A stretch of 64,000 nt of DNA from Psilocybe azurescens (lineage: Eukaryota > Basidiomycota > Agaricomycetes > Agaricales > Agrocybaceae): the NCBI GenBank assembly GCA_023853785.1, contig JAJIRX010000777.1, positions 1-64,000 of the forward strand. The letters run 5' to 3'. Below, one piece after another: positions 62,380-64,000 of this stretch. The position numbers and the translations under genes are program-made. The notes beneath the pieces were generated by a model. It made no database searches and was not told the origin of the DNA. It saw only the letters and a list, made by a program, of their open reading frames with translations. Position 1 is the stretch's first letter. Each line of letters starts with the position of its first letter.

Positions 62380-64000
62380 GTCGAAGATATGTTTTGCTGT
62401 TGAAGGTGGTGGTCAGAGTTCAAAACTAGGGCTACCGGTCTGCAGCCGTTTATCGATGAGTCTGACTCTCCGTGTGATGTCACAACACGTGCTTTGGAAA
62501 TGGCGCGAGTAAGTGTTATCGTGGTGAATTCGCAATGGATTGGTAAGTAAAAAGCCCTATTTATAACCCATGGAGAACGAGATCATTTGTTTTTCATTCC
62601 GTCTTAGCGGGGTGTAGTGCAGTGCTACTTGCAGATCTGTGACTCATAGGGAACTATGGTTAATCCAATGACTCGTGTGTGTACTCCGCTTAGCGCTACA
62701 ACAGGAATAAATGCATATTTCACGGAAAGACGGAATGTCCGTATCGACGTTCTATCTGCTTGATCATCAGTGCTTTGTCAAAACTCGCCAGAGCTCACGA
62801 GCTCGGCTTATTGATTGTGCACACTCACAATTAACCAAAATTAACTCCATGGATTGTCAATATTTCCTTGAATTTGCTTCTGTGTCAATCCGATACGTCC
62901 TGGATGTAAAGCAGCCGCTTCACCGATCCCGACTCATGAGATTAATTTAGACAGGGCGTTTGAGTAAAATTGTGCTTCGGGCATCGCATTCGGTCATACC
63001 GTTATACTTGCTGAGGTACGCGGCGGCTATGCACCATATGCTTCTTTTCATGTAGACATGTAAATCCTCATAGTGCGGTAAATTTTCAAGCGAGAACTTT
63101 TAGTCACAGCGAGAAGACGAGATGTATTTTTGGCCGGGAAGATCTACACCACATCACCTGTCATGCCTGAATCTCCACGTGTGTTCTTTATGAGTATCTT
63201 CCACTTCATCTCCAACAGTACAATGTGGCGCACAGATTATACATCGATTCTAGTCTAGCGTCAGTTACAGCACAAGGGGTGAAGCCGTCTACTTTAGTGA
63301 GCCATGAAACTTACTCAGAGCGAATATTCATTCTTGAAGGGCTCAAACGTAAGACATTTAAGATGACAAAGTTCCGTGGATCTCTTGAGTTGCTTAGATA
63401 TTGATACTAGCATCGAGTCGGCGACCTTACTCGTACATTCTATTAATTTCTCGGAACCATCTTTTCTGCGGATGACTTGTAATTTTCCCAAGTTCGACAT
63501 AGATTGAGTCAGAGATCCGACTGCGCAGGAAAACCATCCCCGCATTGATGTTGATTTAAAAATCTAAAACCATATTATTTCCAGATGAGCGACATGTTTT
63601 TCGGGCCCACACAGGCATCTCACTAGAGAGATGCGAAATGCACAGTTGCGTGAAGAACGGACACGGATGGACCATAGTTTGAACCGTCGATTTTACTTCC
63701 ACCGAGATTCTTCTGGTATGTATCTTAAGCGGTTAGCTTTCCAGATGCTGTAATAGTACCGGACGGCGTCAAGTGTGGATGTTAGACGGAGCGCATCGGC
63801 AGGTCATAGGATACGTCATGCTTCCACTCAAACATAGACTATCATGTCAGACCGTATAACACACTGAATATACGATACACAAGAGAAAATAAAGTTACAT
63901 GAAGTGTCTAATCTGCTCGAGCTTCTTCTGAGCTTCATGTTACATTGGGATCAATCAATCTTTAACCACATGTTAATGTTATCCCATATCCTTGTCCTTT
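62380..64000. other. 1.6-kb gene-poor end of window
   Basis: A minus-strand open frame at 63545-63315 (MRGWFSCAVGSLTQSM...) has no known relative. No gene could be supported. Confidence 0.4.

Overview
This window is nuclear DNA of a filamentous basidiomycete, most likely an Agaricomycete. Genes are broken by many short GT-AG introns (47-90 bp where I could place both ends). The families present are typical of mushroom genomes: a DUF6533 seven-helix protein, a DUF2235 hydrolase relic, a HET-domain protein, F-box/LRR proteins, an AA9 polysaccharide monooxygenase, a type-B carboxylesterase and Zn2Cys6 regulators. I saw no rRNA, tRNA, CRISPR array or plasmid feature. The species cannot be named from the sequence alone.

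Layout. 1-12.2 kb is an accessory region: a tandem duplication, a decayed DUF2235 gene, two copies of a ~425-bp dispersed repeat, two copies of a ~150-bp repeat, a DUF6533 membrane protein, a truncated F-box ORF, an intact HET protein and a damaged HMG-box regulator. 12.8-18 kb holds a secreted carboxylesterase and a convergent NT-C2 protein. 20.2-23.5 kb holds an F-box protein and a decayed Cdc24-like DH-PH gene. 24.1-37.1 kb is a regulator cluster: three paralogous Zn2Cys6 factors around one acetamidase-type amidase. 38.8-48.7 kb holds an AA9 LPMO, a 2-oxoglutarate/Fe(II) oxygenase, a Tag1-like membrane protein and a multi-helix membrane protein. 49.8-64 kb holds two more F-box proteins, a pair of small secreted cysteine-rich proteins flanking a 68-bp minisatellite, a Gal80-like oxidoreductase and a manganese superoxide dismutase.

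Two themes run through the window. First, about twenty otherwise conserved coding sequences are broken by single-base length changes, nearly all inside mononucleotide runs. This looks more like sequence error than biology, and it means most broken genes here may be intact in the organism. The HET gene, the SOD and one of the two small secreted proteins read cleanly. Second, the three Zn2Cys6 paralogues each appear to contain a 6-nt microexon at the same place and phase inside the DNA-binding domain.

How the genes might work together is mostly inference. The amidase flanked by related regulators suggests a locally regulated amide-utilisation locus. The LPMO and esterase are secreted degradative enzymes. 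The HET gene, DUF2235 relic and repeats mark a fast-evolving region.
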